In this document: positions 50,662 to 57,556 of the stretch, piece by piece
How positions within the stretch are numbered: the first letter of the stretch is position 1
Layout of the letters: the number at the start of each line of letters is the position of its first letter
Assembly: GCA_017450945.1 (NCBI GenBank)
Contig: JAFSSP010000026.1
Coordinates: 19,526-83,525 of the forward strand
Direction of reading: 5' to 3'
DNA: 64,000 nucleotides
DNA from: Clostridia bacterium
GTDB taxonomy: Bacteria; Bacillota; Clostridia; Oscillospirales; CAG-272
Made by a program: the position numbers and the translations under genes
The notes under the pieces: model-generated
What the model saw: only the letters and a program-made list of their open reading frames with translations
Database searches by the model: none
Told to the model about the DNA's origin: nothing

Positions 50662-51577
50662 TCTTTGCTACCTCCTTCTTTTTCTTTTTGGCAAAGAAGG
50701 TCTTTTTGAGGTAGGGAACGCCGAGGAAGATCGCGACCACGAGAGCCGAGAGCAGTTTCAGGTATTCGCTGGGCAGTCCCAGGAAAATGACGGTTTGGAA
50801 AACGATCCAGTAAATGACGGCACCTACGACCACGCCAAGCAGACGCACAAAGAAGTTGGTGGAGATGTGCGAGAAGATCGCCTCCCCGACCACGACTGCC
50901 GCAAGACCGATGACAATGGCGCCTTTTCCCATGTTGATATCGGCGGCGCCCTGCTGTTGAGCCAGGAGCGAGCCTGCAAGCGCAACGATGCCGTTGGAGA
51001 GGGCAAGTCCAAACACCGTGGTAAAGGCGGTGTTGATGCCCTGTGCACGGCTCATACTGCGGTTGTTTCCGGTCGATCTGAGCGACATACCAAACTCGGT
51101 TCCAAAGAACCAGTAGAGTATGGCGCTCACGGCAAGAATGATCCCAAACAGAATGATCAGCGTTTTGCCGATCTGCGAGGTTCCGGTGGCGATCAGCACC
51201 TTATCGCTGTATTGAAAACGCGAGAGAGCCACGTTTGCGCGACCGCTCATAATAATCAGGTTTGCCGACCACAGCATCAGTTGGGTCAAAATTCCGGCGA
51301 GGATCGCGGGAATCCCAAAGAGTGTGTGGAGCAGTCCGGTTACCAGTCCTGCCAAAACACCGGCAATAAAGGCGACAAACATGGCAATTCCCACATTCAC
51401 GCCATTGGTGAGTAAGATTGTGCAGACGGCGGCGCCGGTGGTGATCGAGCCGTCAACCGTCAGGTCGGCGACGTCCAGAATCTTAAAAGTGATGTAGAGA
51501 CCGATCGCCATAATGCCCCAGACAAATCCTTGTCCAATGGCACCCGGCAGGGTCCCAAGCCAGTTCAAAATATCCAT
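50654..51577 (-). CDS. ABC transporter permease (PF04392-system, BPD_transp_2-like)
   Basis: 307 residues, about eight membrane segments. Sequence features such as GIMAIGLYITFKILDVADLT, VDGSITTGA and the C-terminal basic tail (KKTFFAKKKKKEVAK) fit the permeases that pair with PF04392 binding proteins. ATG at 51577 with GAGAGGA upstream is preferred to an upstream in-frame start. It follows the binding-protein gene, separated by a strong hairpin. Confidence 0.88.
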   Translation of the reverse strand: MDILNWLGTLPGAIGQGFVWGIMAIGLYITFKILDVADLTVDGSITTGAAVCTILLTNGVNVGIAMFVAFIAGVLAGLVTGLLHTLFGIPAILAGILTQLMLWSANLIIMSGRANVALSRFQYSDKVLIATGTSQIGKTLIILFGIILAVSAILYWFFGTEFGMSLRSTGNNRSMSRAQGINTAFTTVFGLALSNGIVALAGSLLAQQQGAADINMGKGAIVIGLAAVVVGEAIFSHISTNFFVRLLGVVVGAVIYWIVFQTVIFLGLPSEYLKLLSALVVAIFLGVPYLKKTFFAKKKKKEVAKNA

Positions 51578-51610
51578 AAGCGGGTAAAATCCTCTCAAAC
51601 ATTCAAAAGC

Positions 51611-51646
51611 CGATTGCCGTTTATCGTTCCCGATAAACGGCAATCG
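51611..51646 (-). terminator. Perfect 16-bp hairpin between binding protein and permease
   Basis: Arms CGATTGCCGTTTATCG and CGATAAACGGCAATCG with a 4-nt loop. Likely a partial terminator or 3'-end stabiliser that keeps binding-protein mRNA in excess over permease mRNA. Confidence 0.8.
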
Positions 51647-51667
51647 CAGGTTGTTTTATCAAATTCC

Positions 51668-52630
51668 TTATTTGGTGATGGCGGTGTAGCCCTTGGTAGC
51701 CAGAGCGGCCGTGTCAATGCCGAGCTGTGCGCACTTGGTGGCATTGAACTTCTTAACGGCAGGAGCGTACTCGATCTTCATCTCGGAGACCTTAGCCTGT
51801 CCCTTCAGGATCTTGACAGCCATCTCACCGGTGGTCTTGCCCAGGTCGTAGTAGCTGATCGAAAGAGTGGCAACGCCGCAAACTTCGCAAATGCCCTCTT
51901 CGCCGGCGATCACGGGAGTGTTGCCAATGACGCCGTCAATGGTTCCGGCGCAGGTTGCGCAGGTGTTGTCGGTCGGGATGTAGATCACGTCAGCCTGTGC
52001 AGCTTTTTGAGCGGCAACCGTAACGTCGTTCGAGTCGGTGAATCCGCACTCTTCAACCGTGATGCCTGCTTTTTCCAGCTCGGCCTTCACAACCTTGACC
52101 TGGTAGAGCGAGTTGGCTTCGGCAGTGCAGAAGAGAATGGAAACCTTATTGGCGTCGGGGAAGAGCTCTTTGATCATAGCGGCCTGTTCGTCAAGCGGAG
52201 CCAGATCGGAAGTACCCGAAACGTTGCCGCCGACCACGCCACTGAAGTTATCAATGCCAAGCGCCGTGCCGTACTCGGTGATCGAAGTGCCAAGCACCGG
52301 GATCGTTTCGGTGGCGTTTGCGGCTGCCTGAAGAGCGGGGGTTGCGTTTGCCATGATCAGATCAACCTTTTTCGAAACAAAGTTGTTGACAATGGTCGTG
52401 CAGGTTGCAGGCGTTCCGTCGCCCTTTTCCTCAAGGATTTCAACCTTGTCGCCGAATTCGGCTTTCAGGGCGTCAATAAAGCCCTGGGTTGCGGCGTCAA
52501 GCGCCACGTGCTGAACCAGCTGGCAAACGCCAACTGTGAAAGTATCCTTCTTTTTTGCGCAGGACGAAAATGCGGCTACGGCTCCGAGGAGCATGGTAGC
52601 AACGAGCAGGAGAGCAAGTACTTTTTTCAT
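51668..52630 (-). CDS. ABC transporter substrate-binding lipoprotein (PF04392 / TrpX-like)
   Basis: 320 residues. Lipobox FSSC (Cys near residue 24) after a clear hydrophobic signal. Blocks typical of the family include GVCQLVQHVALDAATQGF, VDLIMANATPALQAA, DVIYIPTDNTCA and VIAGEEGICE. Ligands for the family are aromatic amino acids or related small molecules; it is not possible to choose here. Divergent LysR gene next door. The start follows GAAACAAAAA without a strong Shine-Dalgarno (AAGAAAGAGGA some way upstream). Confidence 0.9.
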   Translation of the reverse strand: MKKVLALLLVATMLLGAVAAFSSCAKKKDTFTVGVCQLVQHVALDAATQGFIDALKAEFGDKVEILEEKGDGTPATCTTIVNNFVSKKVDLIMANATPALQAAANATETIPVLGTSITEYGTALGIDNFSGVVGGNVSGTSDLAPLDEQAAMIKELFPDANKVSILFCTAEANSLYQVKVVKAELEKAGITVEECGFTDSNDVTVAAQKAAQADVIYIPTDNTCATCAGTIDGVIGNTPVIAGEEGICEVCGVATLSISYYDLGKTTGEMAVKILKGQAKVSEMKIEYAPAVKKFNATKCAQLGIDTAALATKGYTAITK

Positions 52631-52672
52631 TTTTTGTTTCCTCTTTCTTGGAAAAGTTTTTTGAACACGCTT

Positions 52673-52716
52673 ATTCTATCATTCCTCTTGACAAAAGTCA
52701 AACGAATGTTTATAAT
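52673..52716. promoter_or_regulatory. Overlapping divergent promoters for the PF04392 importer and LysR gene
   Basis: Plus: TTGACA (52688-52693), 17 bp, TATAAT (52711-52716). Minus: TTGACT (52696-52701), 17 bp, TAGAAT (52673-52678). The two -35 boxes form the palindrome TTGACAAAAGTCAA, so one RNA polymerase or the LysR protein would block or select between them. Confidence 0.85.
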
Positions 52717-52779
52717 AGTTGTGATAAGTTTTTCTAATGACAAAATCAAAGCAAAGAAAAAATAAAAAAGGAAGAAAAC

Positions 52780-53649
52780 ATGATCCGCTATCAAGTCTTT
52801 TTACGCATCGTCGAGAATGGCAGTTTTACCAAGACCGCCGAGGAGTTCGGCTACACCCAGTCGGCGATAAGCCAAATGGTGCGCTCGCTTGAGACCGAGC
52901 TCTCGGTCACGCTCTTTACCCGCACCAAACACGGCATTTTTTTGACCTCGGACGGCCGCGCGATGGTGCCTTATCTGCGCCGGCTTTGCGAGGACTATGA
53001 GCGCCTTTTGGCCGAGAGCTCGGCGATCAACCGTCTCGAGGGCGCAACGATTCGCATCGGCGCCTTTGCAAGCGTTTCGGCAAATTTTCTTCCAACCGTC
53101 ATCAAGCGTTTCAAGGAAGAGTATCCCGCCGTGCAGTTTAAGCTTTTGCAAGCCGACTATGAGACGATTCAGGCCTGGATCCAGGCCGGCACGGTGGATT
53201 TCGGCTTTCTGACCACCGACGTGGCGGGAAATCTCAAGCAGATCCCGCTCATGGAGGACGAAATGGTCATGGTGCTGCCCGAGGGGCACCCGGCAACAAA
53301 GAAAAAAACGGTTCGTCTTGCCGATTTTGCCGATGAACCGTTCATCTTCCTCGACCAGGGCAAAAAGAGCGAGCCTATGGAATACTTCACCAAAGCCGGC
53401 ATCACCCCGAGTCGCGAGTACCGCGTCTATGATGACTATACCATCATGAACATGGTGGAGGAGGGACTTGGCGTATCGATCCTGCCGCGGCTTGTCCTTG
53501 ACCGCCATCACCAAAAGATCGAACTGCGGAGCCTCACCCCGCCGGTCTATCGGAAAATGTGCGTCGCCTATCGCGGCGACGACAGCATCTCGGTCGCCGG
53601 CAAAACCTTCATGAACTTCGCCGTGGAATGCGCGAAGGGGAGAGGGTGA
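52780..53649 (+). CDS. LysR-family transcriptional regulator
   Basis: 289 residues. N-terminal winged helix-turn-helix (FLRIVENGSFTKTAEEFGYT, then QSAISQMVRSLE) and a periplasmic-binding-protein-like effector domain from about 90. Divergent from the PF04392-type importer and sharing overlapping promoters with it, so it most likely controls that operon in response to the transported ligand. Starts after AAAGGAAG. Confidence 0.93.
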   Translation: MIRYQVFLRIVENGSFTKTAEEFGYTQSAISQMVRSLETELSVTLFTRTKHGIFLTSDGRAMVPYLRRLCEDYERLLAESSAINRLEGATIRIGAFASVSANFLPTVIKRFKEEYPAVQFKLLQADYETIQAWIQAGTVDFGFLTTDVAGNLKQIPLMEDEMVMVLPEGHPATKKKTVRLADFADEPFIFLDQGKKSEPMEYFTKAGITPSREYRVYDDYTIMNMVEEGLGVSILPRLVLDRHHQKIELRSLTPPVYRKMCVAYRGDDSISVAGKTFMNFAVECAKGRG

Positions 53650-53663
53650 AAGGAAAGGGAAAT

Positions 53664-53868
53664 GCGGGAAAAACTTTTTGAAAAAAGTTTTTCCCGCATT
53701 TCATTATAGGGATTTTTGCGGGAACCCTTTTTTGAAAAAAAGCGGTTCCCGCACCCTCCGAAAAAACGAACAATGAGTTTTTTCAAACATGCCGGCGAGC
53801 GGTAAAAATTGCTTTTGGAGTTTTTGAAAAGGGTGCGGGAGAAACTTTTTGCAAAAAGTTTCTCCCGC
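53664..53868. repeat. Intergenic hairpin element, copy H (three hairpins)
   Basis: Hairpins at 53664-53697 (GCGGGAAAAACTTTTT), 53718-53752 (GCGGGAACCC) and 53835-53868 (GCGGGAGAAACTTTTT). The second and third flank a spacer with CATGCCGGCGAGCGG, the shared core; the first is an extra unit. It lies between two convergent genes. Confidence 0.87.
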
Positions 53869-53882
53869 AAACTCATCATTTC

Positions 53883-54314
53883 TTATAACTCGCTTTTGAT
53901 GGTGGAAAGGACGACAAGGGTACGGGTGAGCGAGACGCCCTTGATGCCCTTAATATAATTGAGGAGTTTTTCGAGTCCCTCGCCGCCGCTGGTGGAGACT
54001 TTGAGGTGGAAGTCATAGTCGCCTGTGATGTAGTAGCATTCGAGAATATCCGGGTGGTTTTTGACCATTTCGGCGAACGCCTCGTTATACTGCGGATGTT
54101 CGAGGCTGACCGAGATGAGCGCTTTGAGGTCTTTGCCCATGTGTCCTTCGTCGATGACCACGCGGTAGCCGGTGATCACGCCGTCGGCCTCCATACGGTG
54201 GATGCGTTCGGTGGTTGCAGTGATCGAGAGATTGATCTCGCTTGCGATAGCAGATAGTTTTGCTCTTGCGTTTTGTTTCAGGCAGCCGAGAATTTTATAA
54301 TCGAGTTCGTCCAT
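53883..54314 (-). CDS. Lrp/AsnC-family transcriptional regulator
   Basis: 143 residues, the typical length. N-terminal helix-turn-helix (LDYKILGCLKQNARAKLSAI, then INLSITATTERIHRME) and a C-terminal RAM/AsnC ligand domain (CYYITGDYDFHLKV). It responds to amino acids in known members. Start at 54314 follows AAAGGAGG. It is a single-gene unit with its own promoter. Confidence 0.93.
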   Translation of the reverse strand: MDELDYKILGCLKQNARAKLSAIASEINLSITATTERIHRMEADGVITGYRVVIDEGHMGKDLKALISVSLEHPQYNEAFAEMVKNHPDILECYYITGDYDFHLKVSTSGGEGLEKLLNYIKGIKGVSLTRTLVVLSTIKSEL

Positions 54315-54357
54315 TCTCTGCGCCTCCTTTCTGGTGCATGTTTCCAAATTTTCTGCA

Positions 54358-54386
54358 ATTGTACCACACTTTTTCAAGAATTTCAA
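54358..54386 (-). promoter_or_regulatory. Promoter of the Lrp-family gene
   Basis: Minus strand: TTGAAA (54381-54386), 17-bp spacer, TACAAT (54358-54363). Confidence 0.8.
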
Positions 54387-54418
54387 GGCACTTTTAACAT
54401 TTTTTCCATTTTCAACAG

Positions 54419-54454
54419 AAAAAGCCGTGCAGAATCGGAAAAATTCTACACGGC
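54419..54454 (-). terminator. Terminator of the RHH gene
   Basis: Arms GCCGTGTAGAAT and ATTCTGCACGGC with T5 on the minus strand, beyond the RHH gene stop. Confidence 0.85.
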
Positions 54455-54476
54455 GATAAAAAAGATCTTGAAAAAC

Positions 54477-54686
54477 TTACGGTTTGCTTTTGCGGGGAGG
54501 CTTGACGTTCTCGGCCCCCGGGAAGGATTCTTCAATTTTTCCGTGCTTTGCCTCAAAAGCCTGAATATTCTCGCGAATGAGAACCAAAATATGACTGTTG
54601 AGCGAACGTCCCTCGTAGTCTGCAACAGACCCGATCTTTTTGAGCATTTCCTCTTCAATCCGAATGGATACGCTTTTGACTGCCAT
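54477..54686 (-). CDS. Ribbon-helix-helix DNA-binding protein (Arc/CopG-type)
   Basis: 69 residues. The pattern VKSVSIRIEEEMLKKIGSVA, then GRSLNSHILVLIRENIQAFE is a typical RHH domain: an N-terminal strand and two helices. The tail is basic and Pro/Lys-rich. The gene is divergent from a SLOG-type protein, and a perfect palindrome sits in its 5' region, so it probably represses itself and maybe the neighbour. The pair is visibly more AT-rich than its surroundings, pointing to acquisition from elsewhere. Confidence 0.87.
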   Translation of the reverse strand: MAVKSVSIRIEEEMLKKIGSVADYEGRSLNSHILVLIRENIQAFEAKHGKIEESFPGAENVKPPRKSKP

Positions 54687-54697
54687 AAAATCACCTC

Positions 54698-54771
54698 AAT
54701 AAACATACTGTATGTTTATTTTATTTTGAAATTGTGCTATAATGTTCCTGTTAGATATTCTGTATATCTAA
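54698..54771. promoter_or_regulatory. Two palindromic operators and promoter between RHH and SLOG genes
   Basis: Palindrome 1 (54698-54720): AATAAACATAC-T-GTATGTTTATT, perfect, just upstream of the RHH ribosome binding site. Palindrome 2 (54751-54771): TTAGATAT and ATATCTAA with a 5-nt centre, just after the -10 (TGC-TATAAT, 54738-54743) of the SLOG gene. Both suit binding by the RHH protein. Confidence 0.8.
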
Positions 54772-54792
54772 AATATTTTGAAAGAGGAACAT

Positions 54793-55218
54793 ATGACAGT
54801 TTCATTATTCGGGCATAGAAAATTGTACGGACAAAACAAAGAAGTCGCAAGCCGGCTTTCAACTTGCATTGACGAATTGATCAAAAACGGCGCAACCGGG
54901 TTTTTTCTGGGGGATTACGGAGAGTTTGATCAACTTGCGGCATCCGTGTTAAATAAGAAAAAAGTGAACGATCCACAAATTCGTATGGTTTTAGTATTGC
55001 CTTATTTAGATAAGAAGATTGATACAACGATTCGATATGACGAATTTATATATCCTCCGTTGGAGAAGACTCCCAAAAGATATGCAATCGTCAAACGCAA
55101 TGAATGGATGATTCGCAATTCGGATGCAGTTGTGGTTTATTGCATGAACTCATACGGCGGAGCCTTTGCGGCGCTTCAGTATGCAGAAAAGCAGGGCAAG
55201 CGAATTTTCCGAATTTGA
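54793..55218 (+). CDS. SLOG-family (DUF1273/YpsA-like) nucleotide-binding-fold protein
   Basis: 141 residues. Rossmann-type SLOG pattern: MTVSLFGHRKL at the start, GFFLGDYGEFDQLAASVL (the GxGxGxD-like region), and RNSDAVVVYCMNSYGGAFAA near the end. SLOG domains bind nucleotides or nucleotide-derived signals, often in stress or defence contexts. Divergent from an RHH repressor gene; AT-rich. The ATG at 54793 follows AAAGAGG; an upstream in-frame TTG is less likely. The specific ligand is unknown. Confidence 0.8.
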   Translation: MTVSLFGHRKLYGQNKEVASRLSTCIDELIKNGATGFFLGDYGEFDQLAASVLNKKKVNDPQIRMVLVLPYLDKKIDTTIRYDEFIYPPLEKTPKRYAIVKRNEWMIRNSDAVVVYCMNSYGGAFAALQYAEKQGKRIFRI

Positions 55219-55231
55219 GCGCAGATTCTTC

Positions 55232-55260
55232 TTGCAACTCCTTTCGATTTATGCTACAAT
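55232..55260 (+). promoter_or_regulatory. Promoter of the FTR-Trx-rubrerythrin operon
   Basis: -35 TTGCAA (55232-55237), 17-bp spacer, extended -10 TGC-TACAAT (55255-55260), about 33 bp before the first gene. Confidence 0.82.
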
Positions 55261-55293
55261 AGAAGTGCAAAAGACGAGAATGGAGGAAATATC

Positions 55294-55494
55294 ATGAAGA
55301 TCACGCTCAACCCGGATGAAGAGATCGTTAAGGTGGTAAAAGAAGGGCTGGAACGCACCGGCGGCTACTGTCCTTGCCGCAGAGAGCGCACCGAGGACTA
55401 CAAGTGCATGTGCAAAGAGTTCCGGGAGCAAATGAAGGATCCCTCCTTTGAGGGCTTTTGCCATTGCATGCTCTACTATAAATCCAACGAATAA
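55294..55494 (+). CDS. Ferredoxin:thioredoxin reductase catalytic-chain homologue
   Basis: 66 residues. Three cysteine pairs YCPCRR, KCMCKEF and FCHCMLYY match the FTR catalytic chain that carries a [4Fe-4S] cluster beside an active disulphide (PF02943-type). Spacing is shorter between the first and second pair (9 residues) and longer to the third (15) than in plant FTR, but this form is usual in Clostridia as I recall it. The next gene is thioredoxin, 11 bp away, so it would pass electrons from ferredoxin to thioredoxin. Starts after GGAGGAA. Confidence 0.85.
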   Translation: MKITLNPDEEIVKVVKEGLERTGGYCPCRRERTEDYKCMCKEFREQMKDPSFEGFCHCMLYYKSNE

Positions 55495-55505
55495 AGGAGA
55501 AAATC

Positions 55506-55820
55506 ATGGCCGAGATCAAGATCACGAAAGACAATTTTGAAAAAGAGGTACTGCAATCAAGCATTCCGGTTCTGCTCGATTTCTTTGCGACCTGGTGCGG
55601 CCCCTGCCGCATGCTTGCTCCGATCCTTAAAGAGATCGCCGAAGAGAACGAAGGCAAAATCAAGGTGGGCAAAGTGGACGTGGACGAAGAGGGCGAGCTT
55701 GCTTCGGCTTTTCGCGTGGAGAGCATTCCCACCATCGTGGCCTTCCGGGACGGCAAGGCAATCAATATGGCCGTCGGTTACAGAAAAAAAGAGGATCTTC
55801 TGTCTCTTTTGAATAATTAA
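55506..55820 (+). CDS. trxA: Thioredoxin
   Basis: 104 residues, the normal length. Active site [10 protein letters not shown], cis-Pro in SIPTIVAF. It follows the FTR-like gene and precedes rubrerythrin in one operon, so it is likely reduced by ferredoxin through FTR rather than by an NADPH thioredoxin reductase. Starts after AAAGGAGAA. Confidence 0.96.
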   Translation: MAEIKITKDNFEKEVLQSSIPVLLDFFATWCGPCRMLAPILKEIAEENEGKIKVGKVDVDEEGELASAFRVESIPTIVAFRDGKAINMAVGYRKKEDLLSLLNN

Positions 55821-55837
55821 AAAAAGGAGAAGGAAAA

Positions 55838-56386
55838 ATGGAAGAACGTAAAACCAAGTATGCAGGCACCAAGACCGAGCAAAATCTGCGCGACGCTTTT
55901 TCGGGCGAGTCGCAGGCGCGCAACAAGTACACCTATTTCGCCTCGGTCGCAAAGAAAGAAGGGTACGAGCAGATCTCGGCCATCTTTCTCAAAACCGCCG
56001 AGAACGAAAAGGAACACGCCAAAATGTGGTTCAAGGAGCTTGCCGGCATCGGCAACACGACCGACAACCTGAATGCGGCCGCCGACGGCGAGAATTTTGA
56101 GTGGACCGACATGTACGAGTCTTTTGCCAAGACCGCCGAGGAAGAGGGATTTTCGGAGCTGGCGAAAAAGTTCCGCATGGTAGGAGAGATCGAAAAGGCC
56201 CACGAAGAACGCTATCGCGCGCTCATCAAGAACATCGAAACTGCCAAGGTGTTCGAGAAGAGCGAGGTCAAGGTTTGGGAGTGCCGCAACTGCGGACACA
56301 TCGTGGTCGGCACCAAAGCGCCCGACGTTTGCCCGGTTTGCAACCATCCGCAGGCTTACTTTGAGCTAAGAGAAGAGAACTATTAA
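55838..56386 (+). CDS. rbr: Rubrerythrin
   Basis: 182 residues. Peroxide-reducing di-iron protein of anaerobes. N-terminal ferritin-like domain with metal ligands in [12 protein letters not shown] and ENEKEHAK, plus the FTKxEE-like region ([14 protein letters not shown]). C-terminal rubredoxin domain CRNCGH and [13 protein letters not shown]. It is the last gene of the oxidative-stress/redox operon and would take electrons from the same ferredoxin pool. Starts after AAGGAGAAGG. Confidence 0.95.
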   Translation: MEERKTKYAGTKTEQNLRDAFSGESQARNKYTYFASVAKKEGYEQISAIFLKTAENEKEHAKMWFKELAGIGNTTDNLNAAADGENFEWTDMYESFAKTAEEEGFSELAKKFRMVGEIEKAHEERYRALIKNIETAKVFEKSEVKVWECRNCGHIVVGTKAPDVCPVCNHPQAYFELREENY

Positions 56387-56405
56387 ACGACAAAAATCCC
56401 GCAGA

Positions 56406-56443
56406 GAAGGCTTGGAATTTCCGAATTCCAAGCCTTCTTTTTT
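56406..56443 (+). terminator. Terminator after rubrerythrin
   Basis: Perfect 14-bp stem (GAAGGCTTGGAATT / AATTCCAAGCCTTC) followed by T7. Confidence 0.92.
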
Positions 56444-56588
56444 CGTTCTTGCTGGTTTTAATGTCGTAGATGATGTCATAGGTTTGTGTCCGATGACAAA
56501 AAATATGAAAATATCCTTGCAAAACCGCATATATTGTGACAAAAGAAAAAAGATTTTACAATATCTTGTAAAATCTTGTAAAAATATC

Positions 56589-56617
56589 TTGACAAAATGT
56601 CGTATGACATTTATAAT
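56589..56617 (+). promoter_or_regulatory. Promoter with palindromic spacer before the 230-residue lipoprotein gene
   Basis: -35 TTGACA (56589-56594), 17-bp spacer, -10 TATAAT (56612-56617). The spacer is occupied by AATGTC-GTAT-GACATT (56596-56611), a likely operator. A related ATGTCGTA/GATGTCAT arrangement occurs about 130 bp upstream (56461-56479). Confidence 0.8.
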
Positions 56618-56647
56618 TATTTATAGATGCAGAAATGAGGTGGGATC

Positions 56648-57340
56648 ATGCGGCAGTATCGCAAGCGCAAAAAAAGGATCCACCTCGGCACACTTTTGGT
56701 CCTGCTCTTGCTGGTTGCCGTTTTTCTGGTCTCCTGCGCGGCAGGCTCCGGCCCGCTTTGGGTCAGAAGCTTTCTCGGGTATGATTTGAAGAATTATCAA
56801 ATCGAGTCCCCGGTCGAAACGCTCCCGGCGGAGGGTGACTTTTCCAAAGAATTGACCGGCATGGTGGAGACCATTCTGAGCGGCTCGGCGGATCTTTCCT
56901 CCTTTTCGGGCAGCAAGCGGGCGATAGCTTTCTATCGGGACGAGCTTTTGCTTACCATGCTCCGCCGCAACTATGCGCTTTACAACTGCAACAGCGAGCT
57001 GATTGCCTCGGCAAAAAAGGCCTACCCGCACCGAACGCTTTGCACTCTGATCCCGAAAGAAGATTTTGAAACCTTTGTGTTCCGGAACTTCGGCGGCAAC
57101 AGCGTGTCAAACAAGAGCGGGGAAGTCTTTGAATACCTGCCCGCAATCAAATGTTATACGTCTCCCGTCCCGGTTCGGGCGGCATCGGTAGACTTGCAGG
57201 TCACCGAGCTTCTTCGCACCGAGCACACCTACCGGATGTATTTCAAACTGACCGACGCAAAAAAGACGGTCTCCTACGTTGCCGTCTTCCTTTTGCGCAA
57301 GGACAACAGCTTCTATTTTTACTCGCTTTCGCGCCATTGA
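56648..57340 (+). CDS. Lipoprotein of unknown function
   Basis: 230 residues. Very basic n-region (RQYRKRKKRIH), hydrophobic core and lipobox LVSC (Cys near residue 30). The rest is mixed alpha/beta with no motif I recognise; CYTSPVPVRAASVDLQV and the C-terminal VAVFLLRKDNSFYFYSL are notable strands. It is a single-gene unit with a strong, probably repressible promoter and its own terminator. Start ATG follows GAGGTGGG. No function is assigned. Confidence 0.7.
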   Translation: MRQYRKRKKRIHLGTLLVLLLLVAVFLVSCAAGSGPLWVRSFLGYDLKNYQIESPVETLPAEGDFSKELTGMVETILSGSADLSSFSGSKRAIAFYRDELLLTMLRRNYALYNCNSELIASAKKAYPHRTLCTLIPKEDFETFVFRNFGGNSVSNKSGEVFEYLPAIKCYTSPVPVRAASVDLQVTELLRTEHTYRMYFKLTDAKKTVSYVAVFLLRKDNSFYFYSLSRH

Positions 57341-57419
57341 CTTTTGTTTACTTCTCGCCGCGCTCCTCTATTGGGGAAAGAGGAGCGTATGCGGCGTTCG
57401 ACTTTCGTATAGGAAAGGT

Positions 57420-57458
57420 ATCGGAACCGACGTTTGGGGTTGGTTCCGGTATTTTTTT
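57420..57458 (+). terminator. Terminator after the 230-residue lipoprotein gene
   Basis: Stem ATCGGAACC / GGTTCCGGT followed by T7. A second 8-bp hairpin (CGCTCCTC / GAGGAGCG) lies at 57361-57387. Confidence 0.8.
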
Positions 57459-57478
57459 CAAAGATTTGTTTTGCGGCA

Positions 57479-57508
57479 TTGACACAGGCCCCAAAATTGT
57501 GATACAAT
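57479..57508 (+). promoter_or_regulatory. Promoter of the ABC exporter operon
   Basis: -35 TTGACA (57479-57484), 18-bp spacer, -10 TACAAT (57503-57508), about 48 bp before the first gene. Confidence 0.75.
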
Positions 57509-57556
57509 AATCTGTAGATTTTTTGATACTTTTGGAAAGGATTTCTGTTTTCGGCT

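Noticed and set aside
54419-55218. Prophage or integrative element remnant around the AT-rich pair
   Set aside because: No integrase, phage gene, tRNA end or direct-repeat boundary was seen; only composition supports acquisition.
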